DNA of 29,994 nucleotides, from NCBI GenBank assembly GCA_903939005.1, contig CAJAFH010000125.1, positions 1 through 29,994 of the forward strand. The letters run 5' to 3'. The stretch comes from an uncultured Actinomycetes bacterium. GTDB taxonomy: Bacteria > Actinomycetota > Actinomycetes > Nanopelagicales > Nanopelagicaceae. Each line of letters opens with the position of its first letter. Position 1 is the stretch's first letter. Both the position numbers and the translations under genes were made by a program. Positions 15,620 through 24,770 of the stretch are shown one piece after another. The notes beneath the pieces were generated by a model. The model saw only the letters and a list, made by a program, of their open reading frames with translations, searched no databases and had not been told where the DNA came from.

Positions 15620-16305
15620 TGACTCGAATATTAGTGGTTGAGGATGAGGAATCTTTTTCCGAGGCGTTGGCCTACTTATTAGGAAAAGAAGGCTTTGATG
15701 TTGTTGTGGCCGACACCGGTACCGCAGCTGTTGAACTTTTTGATAAGCATGGCGCCGACTTAGTCTTGCTTGATCTGATGTTGCCAGGTTTATCCGGAAC
15801 TGAAGTTTGCAAGCAATTGCGCACTCGCTCTGCTGTGCCAATCATTATGTTGACTGCTAAAGATGCCGAAATCGATAAAGTAGTTGGGCTTGAACTAGGC
15901 GCTGATGATTATGTGACTAAGCCGTATTCATCACGAGAGTTAATTGCCCGCATTAGAGCGGTATTGCGCCGACATAGCGATCTAGGCGAAATTACTGAAG
16001 ACAATGGCTCACTCGTTGCTGGCCCTGTCCGCATGGATGTTGATCGCCACCAGGTAAGCGTCAATAACATCTCTATTGCGCTACCTCTAAAAGAGTTTGA
16101 ACTACTTGAGTTCTTGATGCGTAATTCGGGCCGAGTATTAACTCGCATGCAGTTAATTGATCGGGTATGGGGAAGTGATTACGTGGGCGATACCAAGACG
16201 CTTGATGTTCACATAAAGCGCCTACGTGCGAAAATTGAAGCAGACCCAGCGAATCCAGTCTTTATTCAGACCGTGCGCGGGCTTGGTTACAAACTAGAAG
16301 CTTAA
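15619..16305 (+). CDS. phoP: PhoP/RegX3-like response regulator
   Basis: This 228-residue OmpR-family regulator has a receiver domain with the acidic pair EDEE, phospho-acceptor Asp52 (LLDLMLPG), Thr79 and Lys101. The winged helix has LPLKEFELLEFLMRNSGRVL, RVWGSDYVGDTKTLDVHIKRLR and a TVRGLGYKL wing. It is the partner of the kinase just upstream and should control phosphate starvation genes. A strong AGGAGG ribosome site ends 7 nt before the ATG. The 3' end overlaps the convergent lipoprotein gene by 4 nt. Confidence 0.93.
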   Translation: MTRILVVEDEESFSEALAYLLGKEGFDVVVADTGTAAVELFDKHGADLVLLDLMLPGLSGTEVCKQLRTRSAVPIIMLTAKDAEIDKVVGLELGADDYVTKPYSSRELIARIRAVLRRHSDLGEITEDNGSLVAGPVRMDVDRHQVSVNNISIALPLKEFELLEFLMRNSGRVLTRMQLIDRVWGSDYVGDTKTLDVHIKRLRAKIEADPANPVFIQTVRGLGYKLEA

Positions 16306-16787
16306 GCAGATATGCCGGCGTAAGTATCGCGCTTGTCGCGCACAATTACTTTTACAGTAACTACACCAGCAGTATTAAAGAAGAAAGAAAGTTCAACCGT
16401 GTTGCCAGCTTTTACGCCCAGGCCAGGTATTACTGCTTTGGCATTTGCTGAGTCACCTTCGAAAATCATCGGGATATTTTCAGAAATCACATTAGATTCA
16501 TTGGTGATAGTGGCAAGCACATTATTTGCTGAGATTCCGAGCAGTGAGTCAGGTGTTGAGTTTGCATTAATAATGGTGCCAACTAACACTGCGCTGCCAT
16601 CTGGTTGAGCAACCAATAAGAAGCCACGAAGTTTCAGCGCGCTGGTATCAGTTATGACTTCAGTTTCAGCGCCATCAGTAACTTTAGTTATGTTGCGAGC
16701 TGCGGCATTTTCACCCGCACCACATGCAGTTAGCGTCGAGAGAGATGCAATAACAATTAAACCGATAGCAACTTTACGTAATTGCAT
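16302..16787 (-). CDS. LpqE-like lipoprotein
   Basis: I start this protein at the ATG at 16787 (161 residues) because a GGGAG ribosome site lies just upstream and it places the signal peptide at the N-terminus (MQLRKVAIGLIVIASLSTL). The lipobox LTAC follows, so the mature protein is a lipidated extracytoplasmic domain of about 140 residues rich in beta strands. The position divergent from carD matches mycobacterial LpqE, a member of a copper-chaperone-like group. I see no clear Met/His copper motif, so a copper role is not supported here. Confidence 0.65.
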   Translation of the reverse strand: MQLRKVAIGLIVIASLSTLTACGAGENAAARNITKVTDGAETEVITDTSALKLRGFLLVAQPDGSAVLVGTIINANSTPDSLLGISANNVLATITNESNVISENIPMIFEGDSANAKAVIPGLGVKAGNTVELSFFFNTAGVVTVKVIVRDKRDTYAGISA

Positions 16788-16882
16788 TTTTTCTCCCAAG
16801 AAATAATTGCTTAACAATGCGCGCTTATTCTCTCATGAGAAATAGCTGCTAAAGCCAGTTAAATACAGGCGAAATACCCGAG

Positions 16883-16912
16883 GTGACTACCCTCACTAGT
16901 TGCTGGTATGAT
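16883..16912 (+). promoter_or_regulatory. carD promoter with extended -10
   Basis: TATGAT (16907-16912) is preceded by TGG, giving an extended -10 (TGNTATGAT). GTGACT at 16883-16888 is a possible -35 with an 18-nt spacer. Unlike most promoters here it leaves a short leader of about 17 nt with an AAGGG ribosome site. Confidence 0.6.
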
Positions 16913-16935
16913 TGGCCCCTAACGAAGGGCACCCC

Positions 16936-17418
16936 ATGTCATTTAAAGTAGGCGAAACTGTTGTTTACCCTCATCACGGCGCAGCGCTAATCGAGGCAAT
17001 TGAAACTCGAGTGATTAAGGGCGAAGAAAAAACCTACTTAGTTTTAAAGGTGGCCCAAGGCGATTTAACAGTACGAGTGCCAGCTGAAAATGTTGACTTA
17101 GTTGGAGTGCGCGATGTCGTAGATAGCGCCGGGCTTGACCGTGTTTTCAGTGTTCTACGCCAGCCATATACCGAAGAGCCAACAAACTGGTCTCGCCGTT
17201 ACAAGGCAAATCTTGAAAAATTAGCTTCCGGCGATGTAATCAAGGTTGCCGAAGTTGTGCGCGATCTTTATCGCCGCGATCTAGACCGTGGACTTTCTGC
17301 TGGTGAAAAGCGCATGCTTTCAAAAGCAAAGCAGATTCTTGTTTCTGAACTAGCTCTCGCTGAGCGCACTGATGAAGAAAAAGCATCAGTAATCCTCGAC
17401 GAGGTCTTAGCTTCTTAA
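16936..17418 (+). CDS. carD: CarD-family RNA polymerase-binding regulator
   Basis: CarD binds RNA polymerase and stabilises open promoter complexes, notably at rRNA promoters. The 160-residue protein has the N-terminal RNA polymerase-interaction domain ([15 protein letters not shown] to about residue 55). The C-terminal helical DNA-binding domain contains [20 protein letters not shown] and [19 protein letters not shown]. The ATG at 16936 matches known CarD N-termini and has the ribosome site; a TTG at 16912 would overlap the -10 box and is rejected. ispDF follows after 22 nt. Confidence 0.95.
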   Translation: MSFKVGETVVYPHHGAALIEAIETRVIKGEEKTYLVLKVAQGDLTVRVPAENVDLVGVRDVVDSAGLDRVFSVLRQPYTEEPTNWSRRYKANLEKLASGDVIKVAEVVRDLYRRDLDRGLSAGEKRMLSKAKQILVSELALAERTDEEKASVILDEVLAS

Positions 17419-17440
17419 TTTAAGCTCGATCGGAGCCCTT

Positions 17441-18586
17441 ATGTCTGGCCATGTTGCAGCGATCATTGCTGCTGCCGGATCTGGAGTTCGCTTCGGTGCC
17501 GATATTCCAAAAGCTTTAATTCAATTGGGTAATCGCACGCTAATCGAACATGCTGTCGCTGCAATTTCACCAACGGTAGATCAAGTAATTGTTACAGCTC
17601 CGGCCTCTCACTTAAGCCAATTTCAAAGCCTGCTAGGTGATGCTGTAACTGTTGTGGTTGGCGGGCAAACTCGCTCGGAATCTGTTCGAGCTGGCTTAGC
17701 TGCAGTCTCTAGTGATACCCAATATGTATTGATTCATGATGCTGCACGCGCTTTAGCAACAACAGATTTAACTAGCCGTATTTTGTCGGCGCTACAAAAT
17801 GGCGAAGTAGCGGTAGTACCTGGCGTACCTCAAGTAGATACGATCAAGAGTGTTGATGTAAATGGTTACGTAACCACAACTCCTAGCCGCGCAGACTTAC
17901 GTAATATCCAAACCCCACAAGGTTTTGAACTTTCTGCGCTCAAAAAAGCACATGCTTCAAATGGTGAAGGTACCGATGATGCCGCTCTAGTTGAAAGTGC
18001 GGGATTCAAAGTTTTGGTAATCGCTGGCGAAGAACGCGCACTTAAAATTACCACTCCTACAGATTTAGCAACTGCTTACAACTTCCTCGGTGGAAATAAA
18101 GAATTCTTAACTGGTGTTGGTGTTGATGCACATGCTTTCGAAGCAGGACGCGAACTTTGGTTAGGTTGCATTAATTGGTCAGATGAAGTTGGTGTTGCTG
18201 GACATTCTGATGGAGATGTTGCGGCACATGCAATTTGTGATTCACTTTTTGCAGCAACTGGGTTAGGTGATTTAGGTTCAAACTTTGGTGTAGATCGCCC
18301 GGAGTACGCTGGCGCAAGCGGCACGAAATTATTATCTGAAACACTTTCCATAATTACTAAAGCTGGCTTTGCAATCTCAAATGTTTCGGTACAAATAATT
18401 GGTAATCGTCCAAAGTTGGCAGGACGTCGCAAAGAAGCAATTGCGGCACTTTCTGCCGCACTAAATGGTGCACCTGTATCACTATTGGCCACAACTACCG
18501 ATGGACTTGGCTTAACTGGTGAAGGCAAAGGCATTGCAGCCATTGCCTCAGCGCTCGTTTTTAAGGTTTCTAGTAACGACCGATAG
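17441..18586 (+). CDS. ispDF: Bifunctional IspDF (MEP-pathway fusion)
   Basis: One 381-residue frame holds two non-mevalonate isoprenoid enzymes. The IspD part (about 1-220) has the CTP-binding loop [32 protein letters not shown] and RNIQTPQGF. The IspF part (about 225-381) has GVDAHAFE with metal ligands, [14 protein letters not shown], a GDLGSNFG loop and [15 protein letters not shown]. In most actinobacteria these are separate adjacent genes; here there is no stop between them and only a short linker. Both catalytic sets look complete. It is preceded by a GGAG ribosome site. Confidence 0.93.
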   Translation: MSGHVAAIIAAAGSGVRFGADIPKALIQLGNRTLIEHAVAAISPTVDQVIVTAPASHLSQFQSLLGDAVTVVVGGQTRSESVRAGLAAVSSDTQYVLIHDAARALATTDLTSRILSALQNGEVAVVPGVPQVDTIKSVDVNGYVTTTPSRADLRNIQTPQGFELSALKKAHASNGEGTDDAALVESAGFKVLVIAGEERALKITTPTDLATAYNFLGGNKEFLTGVGVDAHAFEAGRELWLGCINWSDEVGVAGHSDGDVAAHAICDSLFAATGLGDLGSNFGVDRPEYAGASGTKLLSETLSIITKAGFAISNVSVQIIGNRPKLAGRRKEAIAALSAALNGAPVSLLATTTDGLGLTGEGKGIAAIASALVFKVSSNDR

Positions 18587-18589
18587 ACT
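18584..18589 (+). promoter_or_regulatory. -10 box TAGACT, leaderless start of cysS
   Basis: TAGACT is followed by 6 nt and then the ATG at 18596. Its first three bases are the TAG stop codon of ispDF. Confidence 0.6.
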
Positions 18590-18595
18590 TCGCTA

Positions 18596-20005
18596 ATGAG
18601 TTCGCTAAAGCTTTATGACACATTGTCGCGAACCGTCTCAGAATTTATTCCACTGCAGCCGGGCAAAGCGAGCATTTACCTTTGTGGTGCCACAGTTCAG
18701 GCGCCACCGCATATCGGCCATATTCGTAGCGGCGTTAACTTTGATATTTTGCGACGTTGGTTAGTTAAATCAGGTTTTGATACTACTTTTATCCGTAACG
18801 TTACCGATATTGATGACAAGATTTTGCATAAGGCTGTTCATGAACAAGCACCTTGGTGGGCAGTTGCCCTTAAGTATGAGCGTGCATTTACTGAGGCATA
18901 TGCAGCGCTAAATGTTTTACCACCAACTTATGAACCACGCGCAACTGGTCACATTACGCAAATGATCGATCTAATTGCCTCATTAATCGAGCGCGGCCAT
19001 GCATATGCGCCAGGTAATGGCGATGTCTATCTAGAAGTTCGTAAATTAGATTCTTATTTAACTCTTTCGAATCAAAATATCGATGAATTATTACCAGCGC
19101 AAGATGCGGACGAAACTTACAAGCGCGATGTGCGTGACTTTGCACTTTGGAAAGCGGCCAAAGATGGTGATCCGTTTTGGCCAACGCCATGGGGAAATGG
19201 TCGACCAGGTTGGCATATTGAATGTTCGGCAATGGCACATGCTTATTTGGGTGCTGAGTTTGATATTCATGGCGGCGGTTTAGATTTAATTTTCCCACAT
19301 CACGAAAACGAAATTGCGCAGTCTGAAGCTGCCGGATACGGATTCGCTAAACGTTGGTTACATAATGCCTGGGTAACTGCCTCCGGTGAAAAAATGTCCA
19401 AGTCATTAGGTAATTCTCTACAAGTTGCGGAATTACTAAAGAGTGTTCGTGGCATTGAACTACGTTGGTATTTGGGCAGCGCTCATTACCGATCAATGCT
19501 CGAGTTTTCTCCAGCTGCCCTAGAAGAGTCAGCAGTTGGTTTCCGCCGTATCGAAAACTTCCTTTTGCGCGCAACCGAGATTTTAGGTAGCCAGCCAGAA
19601 GCCGCGCTATCTGCCGACTTTGTTGCTGCGATGAATGAAGACTTGGCTGTTCCGCAGGCGCTGGCTGGAATTTCGGAACAATTACGCTTAGGAAATAGCG
19701 CAATTACCGAAAATAACAATGCAGGTATTGCAAGTGCAGCCAGCTTTATTCGCGGTGCACTAGAAGTACTTGGTTGCGATCCCTTTGATTCAGCATTTGC
19801 CAGCAGCGCCCAGAGCGAATCGCTGACTGGCGCTCTTGATGGCGTTATTAATTTAGTTCTAGCCCAACGCACTGCAGCAAGAGACCGTAAAGATTTTGCC
19901 GCATCTGATCAGATTCGCGATGGCTTAATCGCACTTGGTATTTCAATTGAAGACACAGCTCAAGGACCACGTTGGTCGATCTCTCGTTCAGAAGGTAGTA
20001 ATTAA
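18596..20005 (+). CDS. cysS: Cysteinyl-tRNA synthetase
   Basis: This 469-residue class I synthetase has the zinc-ligand Cys30 in IYLCGATVQ, the HIGH motif at 39-42, WHIECSAMA, the zinc-binding HGGGLDLIFPHHENE, and KMSKS at 266-270. It looks like the main CysS rather than its paralogue MshC: the length and the C-terminal anticodon-binding region (to residue 469) are both present. The order carD, ispD, ispF, cysS, rlmB is conserved in actinobacteria. The cysS stop (TAA, 20003-20005) directly abuts the rlmB start. Confidence 0.95.
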   Translation: MSSLKLYDTLSRTVSEFIPLQPGKASIYLCGATVQAPPHIGHIRSGVNFDILRRWLVKSGFDTTFIRNVTDIDDKILHKAVHEQAPWWAVALKYERAFTEAYAALNVLPPTYEPRATGHITQMIDLIASLIERGHAYAPGNGDVYLEVRKLDSYLTLSNQNIDELLPAQDADETYKRDVRDFALWKAAKDGDPFWPTPWGNGRPGWHIECSAMAHAYLGAEFDIHGGGLDLIFPHHENEIAQSEAAGYGFAKRWLHNAWVTASGEKMSKSLGNSLQVAELLKSVRGIELRWYLGSAHYRSMLEFSPAALEESAVGFRRIENFLLRATEILGSQPEAALSADFVAAMNEDLAVPQALAGISEQLRLGNSAITENNNAGIASAASFIRGALEVLGCDPFDSAFASSAQSESLTGALDGVINLVLAQRTAARDRKDFAASDQIRDGLIALGISIEDTAQGPRWSISRSEGSN

Positions 20006-20992
20006 ATGGCCGGTAATTCAGAGCGCAAAGGCGCAATACGTGGATCTAAAAAAGGTCCAACAACCGGTACCGGGGGCAAGAATAAAAAGCGCTTATCAGG
20101 TAAAGGCCCGACGCCAAAAGCCGAAGACCGTCCTTATCACGCAGCTGCAAAGCGCAAGAAAGCAGCCGAGAAAGCAAAAGCTAATCCGCGTGCGGGTACA
20201 ACACCACGTACTGGTACAACACCGCGTAGTTCAGCTGGGCGCAATTCTAGAATTGATAAACCAAAGGGCGAAATTGTCGCAGGTCGTAACGCAGTACTTG
20301 AAGCGCTACGCGCCTCTGTTCCAGCAACTGAAGTACTAGTCGCTCGCGGAATTGATATCGATGATCGCGTCGCTGAGTCTTTGCAGTTAGCACTTCATTT
20401 ACAACTTCCGATTCGCGAAGTTCACCGCGCTGAAGTTGAAGGAATTTCACCAAATAGCCAAGGAATTATTCTGGCAATCAAGCCTTACCAATATTCAAGT
20501 TTCGAAGAGATAACTCAACGCGCAAAGAATCCAATGTTGATTGTGGCACTCGATGGTGTTACTGATCCACGCAACCTTGGTGCGATTATCCGTAGCGCTG
20601 GTGCTTTCGGCGTAAATGGTGTTGTAATGACTGAGCGTCGCGCAGCTGCGATGACTGCTTCAGCCTGGAAAGCATCAGCTGGCGCTGCTGCGCGCATGCC
20701 AGTTGCCCAAGTAACTAACTTGGCTCGCACCATCGAAGAAGCTAAGAAATTAGGCTGTTTTGTCATCGGTTTAGATGGTGAAAGCGATGAGTCACTTAGC
20801 GGCATGAAAGTTGCGACCGAGTCGCTAATGATCGTCGTTGGCAGCGAAGGCAAAGGCCTTTCTAGATTAGTTCGCGAAAAATGCGATCTAGTTGTTTCGA
20901 TTCCTATGAATTCAGCAACCGAATCTCTAAATGCAAGTGTGGCAACTTCGATTGCTCTCTTCTGGGTAGACGAGCAACGTCGAACTAATTAA
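20006..20992 (+). CDS. rlmB: 23S rRNA 2'-O-methyltransferase RlmB (TrmH/SpoU family)
   Basis: RlmB methylates a G of 23S rRNA. The conserved part begins near residue 88 (EIVAGRNAVLEALRA) with the substrate-binding domain. The knotted SPOUT domain follows, with DGVTDPRNLGAIIRSA, VVGSEGKGLSRLVREKCD and IPMNSATESLNASVA. Before it lies a long basic, Gly/Lys/Arg/Pro-rich extension (about residues 1-85), probably disordered and RNA-binding, with an internal TTPR repeat. Such extensions are common in actinobacterial homologues. The ATG directly follows the cysS stop. Confidence 0.9.
   Translation: MAGNSERKGAIRGSKKGPTTGTGGKNKKRLSGKGPTPKAEDRPYHAAAKRKKAAEKAKANPRAGTTPRTGTTPRSSAGRNSRIDKPKGEIVAGRNAVLEALRASVPATEVLVARGIDIDDRVAESLQLALHLQLPIREVHRAEVEGISPNSQGIILAIKPYQYSSFEEITQRAKNPMLIVALDGVTDPRNLGAIIRSAGAFGVNGVVMTERRAAAMTASAWKASAGAAARMPVAQVTNLARTIEEAKKLGCFVIGLDGESDESLSGMKVATESLMIVVGSEGKGLSRLVREKCDLVVSIPMNSATESLNASVATSIALFWVDEQRRTN
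20195..20230 (+). repeat. 18-bp tandem duplication in the rlmB N-terminal extension
   Basis: Two adjacent 18-nt units (20195-20212 and 20213-20230) differ at two positions and encode GTTPRT then GTTPRS. The duplication keeps the frame. Confidence 0.75.
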
Positions 20993-20994
20993 CT

Positions 20995-21774
20995 ATGAGC
21001 TATCAAAGATTTATCGCACTAGGTGATTCTTTCACCGAAGGCATGACCGATGAGATCATCGACGGCAATTTCCGTGGTTGGGCTGATCGGGTCGCCGATG
21101 TCTTAACGACTCAATCACCAGATTTTACTTATGTGAATTTAGCAATTCGCGGCAAGCTGGTAAACCAGGTAGCTGCTGATCAAGTTCCGCAAGCAATTCC
21201 GCTAATCACGGGCATAGAAACTTTGGTTTCTTTCCATGCCGGCGCAAACGATGTTCTAAGACCTGGCTATCGCCCAGAAAACGTTTTCCCAATTTACAAC
21301 GATGCAGTTAGAAAGCTATCCGCAACCGGGGCAACGTTAATGTTATTTACAGTTCTAGAACGAACTGGAAATACTGGCAAGACTGCCGATATGTGGGCAG
21401 AACGGTTCAGTACTTTCAATAAAAATATTCGCACGATCGCAACTGAAGTCGGTGCAATAATTGTTGATGCAAATGAGAAGCATTTTTTATCCGATCGTCG
21501 TCTACTCGCATTTGATAGATTGCACTTGAATTCAATTGGTCACGATCGTGTTGCGCAAGGTGTACTTGAAGTACTTGGTATGCCTTTCGATCCGAATTGG
21601 CGATTGCCATTGCCAACTGCCAAACCAACTCCTTGGTTAATCAAAAAAGCAACCAGCGTTGCTTGGTTTTTTAGCTTTGCCTTACCGTGGATTTGGCGAC
21701 GTATTCGCGGCAAATCATCAGGCGATGGGCGCAGCGCTAAGTACCCAACTCCGACTACTTGGCCGCTTAGTTAA
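20995..21774 (+). CDS. SGNH/GDSL-family hydrolase
   Basis: This 259-residue protein has the SGNH blocks in order. Block I is ALGDSFTEG with nucleophile Ser12, block III is HAGANDVL, and block V is DRLHLNSIGH with the Asp and His. The family comprises esterases and lipases of many substrates; no signal peptide is visible, so it is probably cytoplasmic. A C-terminal hydrophobic stretch (about VAWFFSFALPWIW) followed by basic residues could bind the membrane. The gene follows rlmB by 2 nt. The substrate is unknown. Confidence 0.85.
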   Translation: MSYQRFIALGDSFTEGMTDEIIDGNFRGWADRVADVLTTQSPDFTYVNLAIRGKLVNQVAADQVPQAIPLITGIETLVSFHAGANDVLRPGYRPENVFPIYNDAVRKLSATGATLMLFTVLERTGNTGKTADMWAERFSTFNKNIRTIATEVGAIIVDANEKHFLSDRRLLAFDRLHLNSIGHDRVAQGVLEVLGMPFDPNWRLPLPTAKPTPWLIKKATSVAWFFSFALPWIWRRIRGKSSGDGRSAKYPTPTTWPLS

Positions 21775-21802
21775 GCGCCAGTCCATCTAATCGACGCTTC
21801 CC

Positions 21803-21809
21803 GTTCACC
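21803..21809 (+). promoter_or_regulatory. Possible single PHO-box unit GTTCACC before ppk1
   Basis: An exact GTTCACC lies just upstream of the ppk1 start. A weaker match (GTCCATC) sits two turns upstream at 21781. A single 7-mer occurs by chance several times in 30 kb, so only the position at a polyphosphate gene makes it of interest. Confidence 0.3.
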
Positions 21810-21812
21810 CAA

Positions 21813-23870
21813 ATGAGAGAAAATCCTCGCGTGCCTAAACCAGATGAGTTAATTGATCGCGAGATCAGTTGGCTTTCCTTTAACGAGCGAGTTCTTGAAC
21901 TGGCAGAAGATCAAGAAGTTCCGCTACTTGAGCGACTTCGTTATTTGGCGATTTTTTCAAATAATTTAGACGAGTTTTTCATGGTGCGTGTCGCATCAAT
22001 CTTAGGAAAAATTGAAAATCAGATAACTTCGACTAATACAGCTGGATATACCCCACAACAACTTTTAACTGCAGTTACTGATAAAGCCCGATCTCTAGCA
22101 ACTCGGCACGCAAATCTTTTTAAGGCAGAGATCCTGCCGGCCTTAAAGTCTCATAAAATTGAACTAATCCACTGGAATGAACTCCTCGAGGACGAGCGTA
22201 ATTACGTCTCTAAACTTTTCCGTGAACGTATTTATCCAGTCTTAACTCCATTAGCAGTAGATCCATCGCATCCATTCCCGTATATCTCTGGTCTTTCGCT
22301 TAATTTGGCAGTTATTCTAAAAAACCCCGCTACTAATGAAGAATCTTTTGCCAGAGTCAAAGTTCCACCGATTCTCTCTAGATTCATTGCCACTTCTTCA
22401 ACCGGATCAAGACGTTTTATTCCGCTCGAAGATGTGATCGCAATTCATCTGCAAGAGCTGTTTCCAGGAATGTTAATTGAAGATCACTACACGTTCCGAG
22501 TCACTCGAAATGAAGATATAGATCTCGAAGAAGAAGAATCCGAAGATCTCTTAACTTCAATCGAGCAAGAATTAGCGCGTCGCAGATTCGGTCCGCCAGT
22601 TAGGCTAGAAATTGAAGAAGGAATTGATCAGGCGTTACTAGAGCGACTTTGCGAAGAACTTTCGATTAATCGCGAATGTGTTTTCTCACTTGCTACACCT
22701 TTGGATCTAACTGATCTAAATCGCATCGCCGACCTTGATATTCCAGAGATTAAATTTGATCGATTTAAGTCGCATACTGCAGCCTCGCTAAGCGAAGTTG
22801 ATTTCGGCGACCCGGAGCTATTTTTTGCCGCTATTCGCCAAGGTGAGATCCTGTTGCACCACCCGTATGAATCTTTCACTAGTTCAGTGGTTCAATTCCT
22901 GCAGAACGCCGCCGAAGATCCACAAGTACTAGCTATTAAACAGACCCTTTACAGAACTTCAGGTGATTCCCCAATTATCGAAGCTCTGATTGAAGCAGCA
23001 GAAGCAGGCAAGCAAGTATTAGCAGTTATCGAAATTCGAGCTCGCTTTGATGAACAAGCAAATGTGCGTTGGGCACGAAAGCTTGAAGCAGCTGGCGTGC
23101 ATGTGGTTTATGGCTTAATGAATTTAAAGACCCACGCAAAACTATCTCTGGTCATTCGTGATGAAGCCAATGGTTTGCGTCGTTACTGCCACGTTGGTAC
23201 TGGAAATTACAATCCCAAAACGGCTCGCTTCTATGAGGATTTAGGAATAATCAGCGCCGATCAAACTTTGACTGAAGATTTAAGCAAATTGTTTAATCAA
23301 CTTTCCGGTTTGGCTCCAGCTTCAACCTATACACGACTGCTAGTTGCCCCGCGTAGTTTGCGTACTGGGCTACTGGAAAAAATTGAAAATGAGATAAGTA
23401 ATTGTAAAGCTGGCTTACCTGCTGGCATTCAATTTAAATTGAATTCACTACTTGACGAAGAGTTTGTAGAAGCGCTCTACCGGGCATCTAACGCTGGCGT
23501 TAAGGTCGATTTAGTTATTCGCGGTATTTCATCAATTAGACCAGGCATCAAAGGACTATCTGAAAATATAACAGTTCGATCAATCCTAGGTAGATTCCTT
23601 GAGCATTCTCGTATTTATCACTTTGTAAATAACAATGACGACGAATATTGGATCGGCAGCTCTGACTTGATGCACCGAAATCTAGATCGTCGCGTCGAAA
23701 GTTTGCTGCGAATTGAAAAGATTCAACACAAAGAGATTTTGCGTGAGATTTTTGAAATTTCATTATCGCCAGATACCAGTAGTTGGCACCAGTCAGGCAC
23801 GGAATGGAAGCGTCACAAGAGCGCCCAAGATATCCAGGAGCTCCTAATGCAAAAGTATTTGAACGGGTAG
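21813..23870 (+). CDS. ppk1: Polyphosphate kinase 1
   Basis: PPK1 makes polyphosphate from ATP. The 685-residue protein has the four-domain layout. The N domain contains REISWLSFNERVLELA and FSNNLDEFFMVRVA, the head domain contains DPSHPFPYISGLSLNLAV, and the C1/C2 catalytic domains follow. The phosphoacceptor His is about residue 441 in THAKLSLVIR, followed by RYCHVGTGNYNPKTARFYEDLG, and the second His is about residue 598 in EHSRIYHF. The start may be the ATG at 21813 or the GTG at 21831, which is 6 nt after a weak -10-like GAAAAT. mutT1 follows after 2 nt. Confidence 0.95.
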   Translation: MRENPRVPKPDELIDREISWLSFNERVLELAEDQEVPLLERLRYLAIFSNNLDEFFMVRVASILGKIENQITSTNTAGYTPQQLLTAVTDKARSLATRHANLFKAEILPALKSHKIELIHWNELLEDERNYVSKLFRERIYPVLTPLAVDPSHPFPYISGLSLNLAVILKNPATNEESFARVKVPPILSRFIATSSTGSRRFIPLEDVIAIHLQELFPGMLIEDHYTFRVTRNEDIDLEEEESEDLLTSIEQELARRRFGPPVRLEIEEGIDQALLERLCEELSINRECVFSLATPLDLTDLNRIADLDIPEIKFDRFKSHTAASLSEVDFGDPELFFAAIRQGEILLHHPYESFTSSVVQFLQNAAEDPQVLAIKQTLYRTSGDSPIIEALIEAAEAGKQVLAVIEIRARFDEQANVRWARKLEAAGVHVVYGLMNLKTHAKLSLVIRDEANGLRRYCHVGTGNYNPKTARFYEDLGIISADQTLTEDLSKLFNQLSGLAPASTYTRLLVAPRSLRTGLLEKIENEISNCKAGLPAGIQFKLNSLLDEEFVEALYRASNAGVKVDLVIRGISSIRPGIKGLSENITVRSILGRFLEHSRIYHFVNNNDDEYWIGSSDLMHRNLDRRVESLLRIEKIQHKEILREIFEISLSPDTSSWHQSGTEWKRHKSAQDIQELLMQKYLNG

Positions 23871-23872
23871 CC

Positions 23873-24766
23873 GTGAGTGAACCCGAAGTTATTCAAGGTG
23901 CTGGTGTAGTTCTTTGGCGAGTGACAAAGAAAACCACCGAAATCGCTTTAGTCCATCGCCCAAAATATGACGATTGGTCTTTGCCTAAAGGAAAAGTAGA
24001 ACCGGGTGAAACCCACCTGGCTTGCGCTGCTCGTGAAGCCATGGAAGAAACTGGATTCGAACCAGTTTTAGGCCCTGAGATTGGAAACGCTAAATATTTG
24101 GCTGAAGGAACTCCTAAAGAAGTTAGATATTGGTCTGCTAAAGCAACCGGTAAATCAACTGGTCCTCGCGATACGCATGAAGTTGATCAAGTGATCTGGC
24201 TATCAGTTGCCGATGCAAAGAAAAAAGTTAGCGTTGACGATGATCGCGAAATTATTAAGTTTTTTGAAAGTTTTGGCATTAATACCACCCCAATTGTTTT
24301 ACTGCGACATGCGAAAGCGCTGCGGCGTGAGGAATGGGAAGGCGATGACGGTGACCGACCATTAGATAATAAGGGTCAAAGACAAGCCAAAAGAATGCTC
24401 TCGATTTACCAAAATTATGGCATCGCTGAAATTCACACTTCCGATGCACAGCGCTGTATCGAAACTATTGAACCAATGGCGAAATCTTTAAAGATGAACC
24501 CCATTTATTCAGAGGATTTATCAGAATATCGCTATGAAAAAGATAAAGAAGCGCCACTTGATTACGTATGGAGCCTTCTAAGGCCTGATTTGAATGTCGT
24601 TATTTGTAGCCATAATCCAATTCTGCCTAAATTAGTCAAGAAATTAATTGGCAAGAAGAATTTTAAGAAGATTGAAGTTGATTTATTACCAGGTGAGGCA
24701 TTTATTCTGCATCATCGCGATGGCGAAGTTGTAGCAGTCGACTGGATTGAAGCACCAGCGGTCTAA
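23873..24766 (+). CDS. mutT1: Nudix hydrolase fused to SixA-type histidine phosphatase (MutT1-like)
   Basis: The N-terminal Nudix domain (to about residue 135) has the Nudix box GKVEPGETHLACAAREAMEETGF. The C-terminal phosphatase domain (about 140-297) has the catalytic RHAK motif in VLLRHAKALRREEW and a second His in CSHNPILPK. Mycobacterial MutT1 has the same fusion and hydrolyses 8-oxo-dGTP and diadenosine polyphosphates. I start at the GTG at 23873, two bases after the ppk1 stop; a longer frame would overlap ppk1 by 88 bases. The pairing with ppk1 is also seen in mycobacteria. Confidence 0.9.
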   Translation: MSEPEVIQGAGVVLWRVTKKTTEIALVHRPKYDDWSLPKGKVEPGETHLACAAREAMEETGFEPVLGPEIGNAKYLAEGTPKEVRYWSAKATGKSTGPRDTHEVDQVIWLSVADAKKKVSVDDDREIIKFFESFGINTTPIVLLRHAKALRREEWEGDDGDRPLDNKGQRQAKRMLSIYQNYGIAEIHTSDAQRCIETIEPMAKSLKMNPIYSEDLSEYRYEKDKEAPLDYVWSLLRPDLNVVICSHNPILPKLVKKLIGKKNFKKIEVDLLPGEAFILHHRDGEVVAVDWIEAPAV

Positions 24767-24770
24767 TTTT

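Noticed and set aside
16831..16840. 10-bp palindrome TCTCATGAGA in the lpqE-like/carD gap
   Set aside because: It is short, single, and has no second copy in the window. An operator is possible but unsupported.
18076..18543. 155-residue minus-strand frame opposite the IspF domain
   Set aside because: It mirrors codon bias of ispDF and has no known motif or ribosome site.
23783..23872. Longer start for the Nudix-phosphatase protein
   Set aside because: It would overlap ppk1 by 88 bases, and the extra residues are a frame-shifted copy of the PPK1 C-terminus. The GTG at 23873 follows the ppk1 stop directly.
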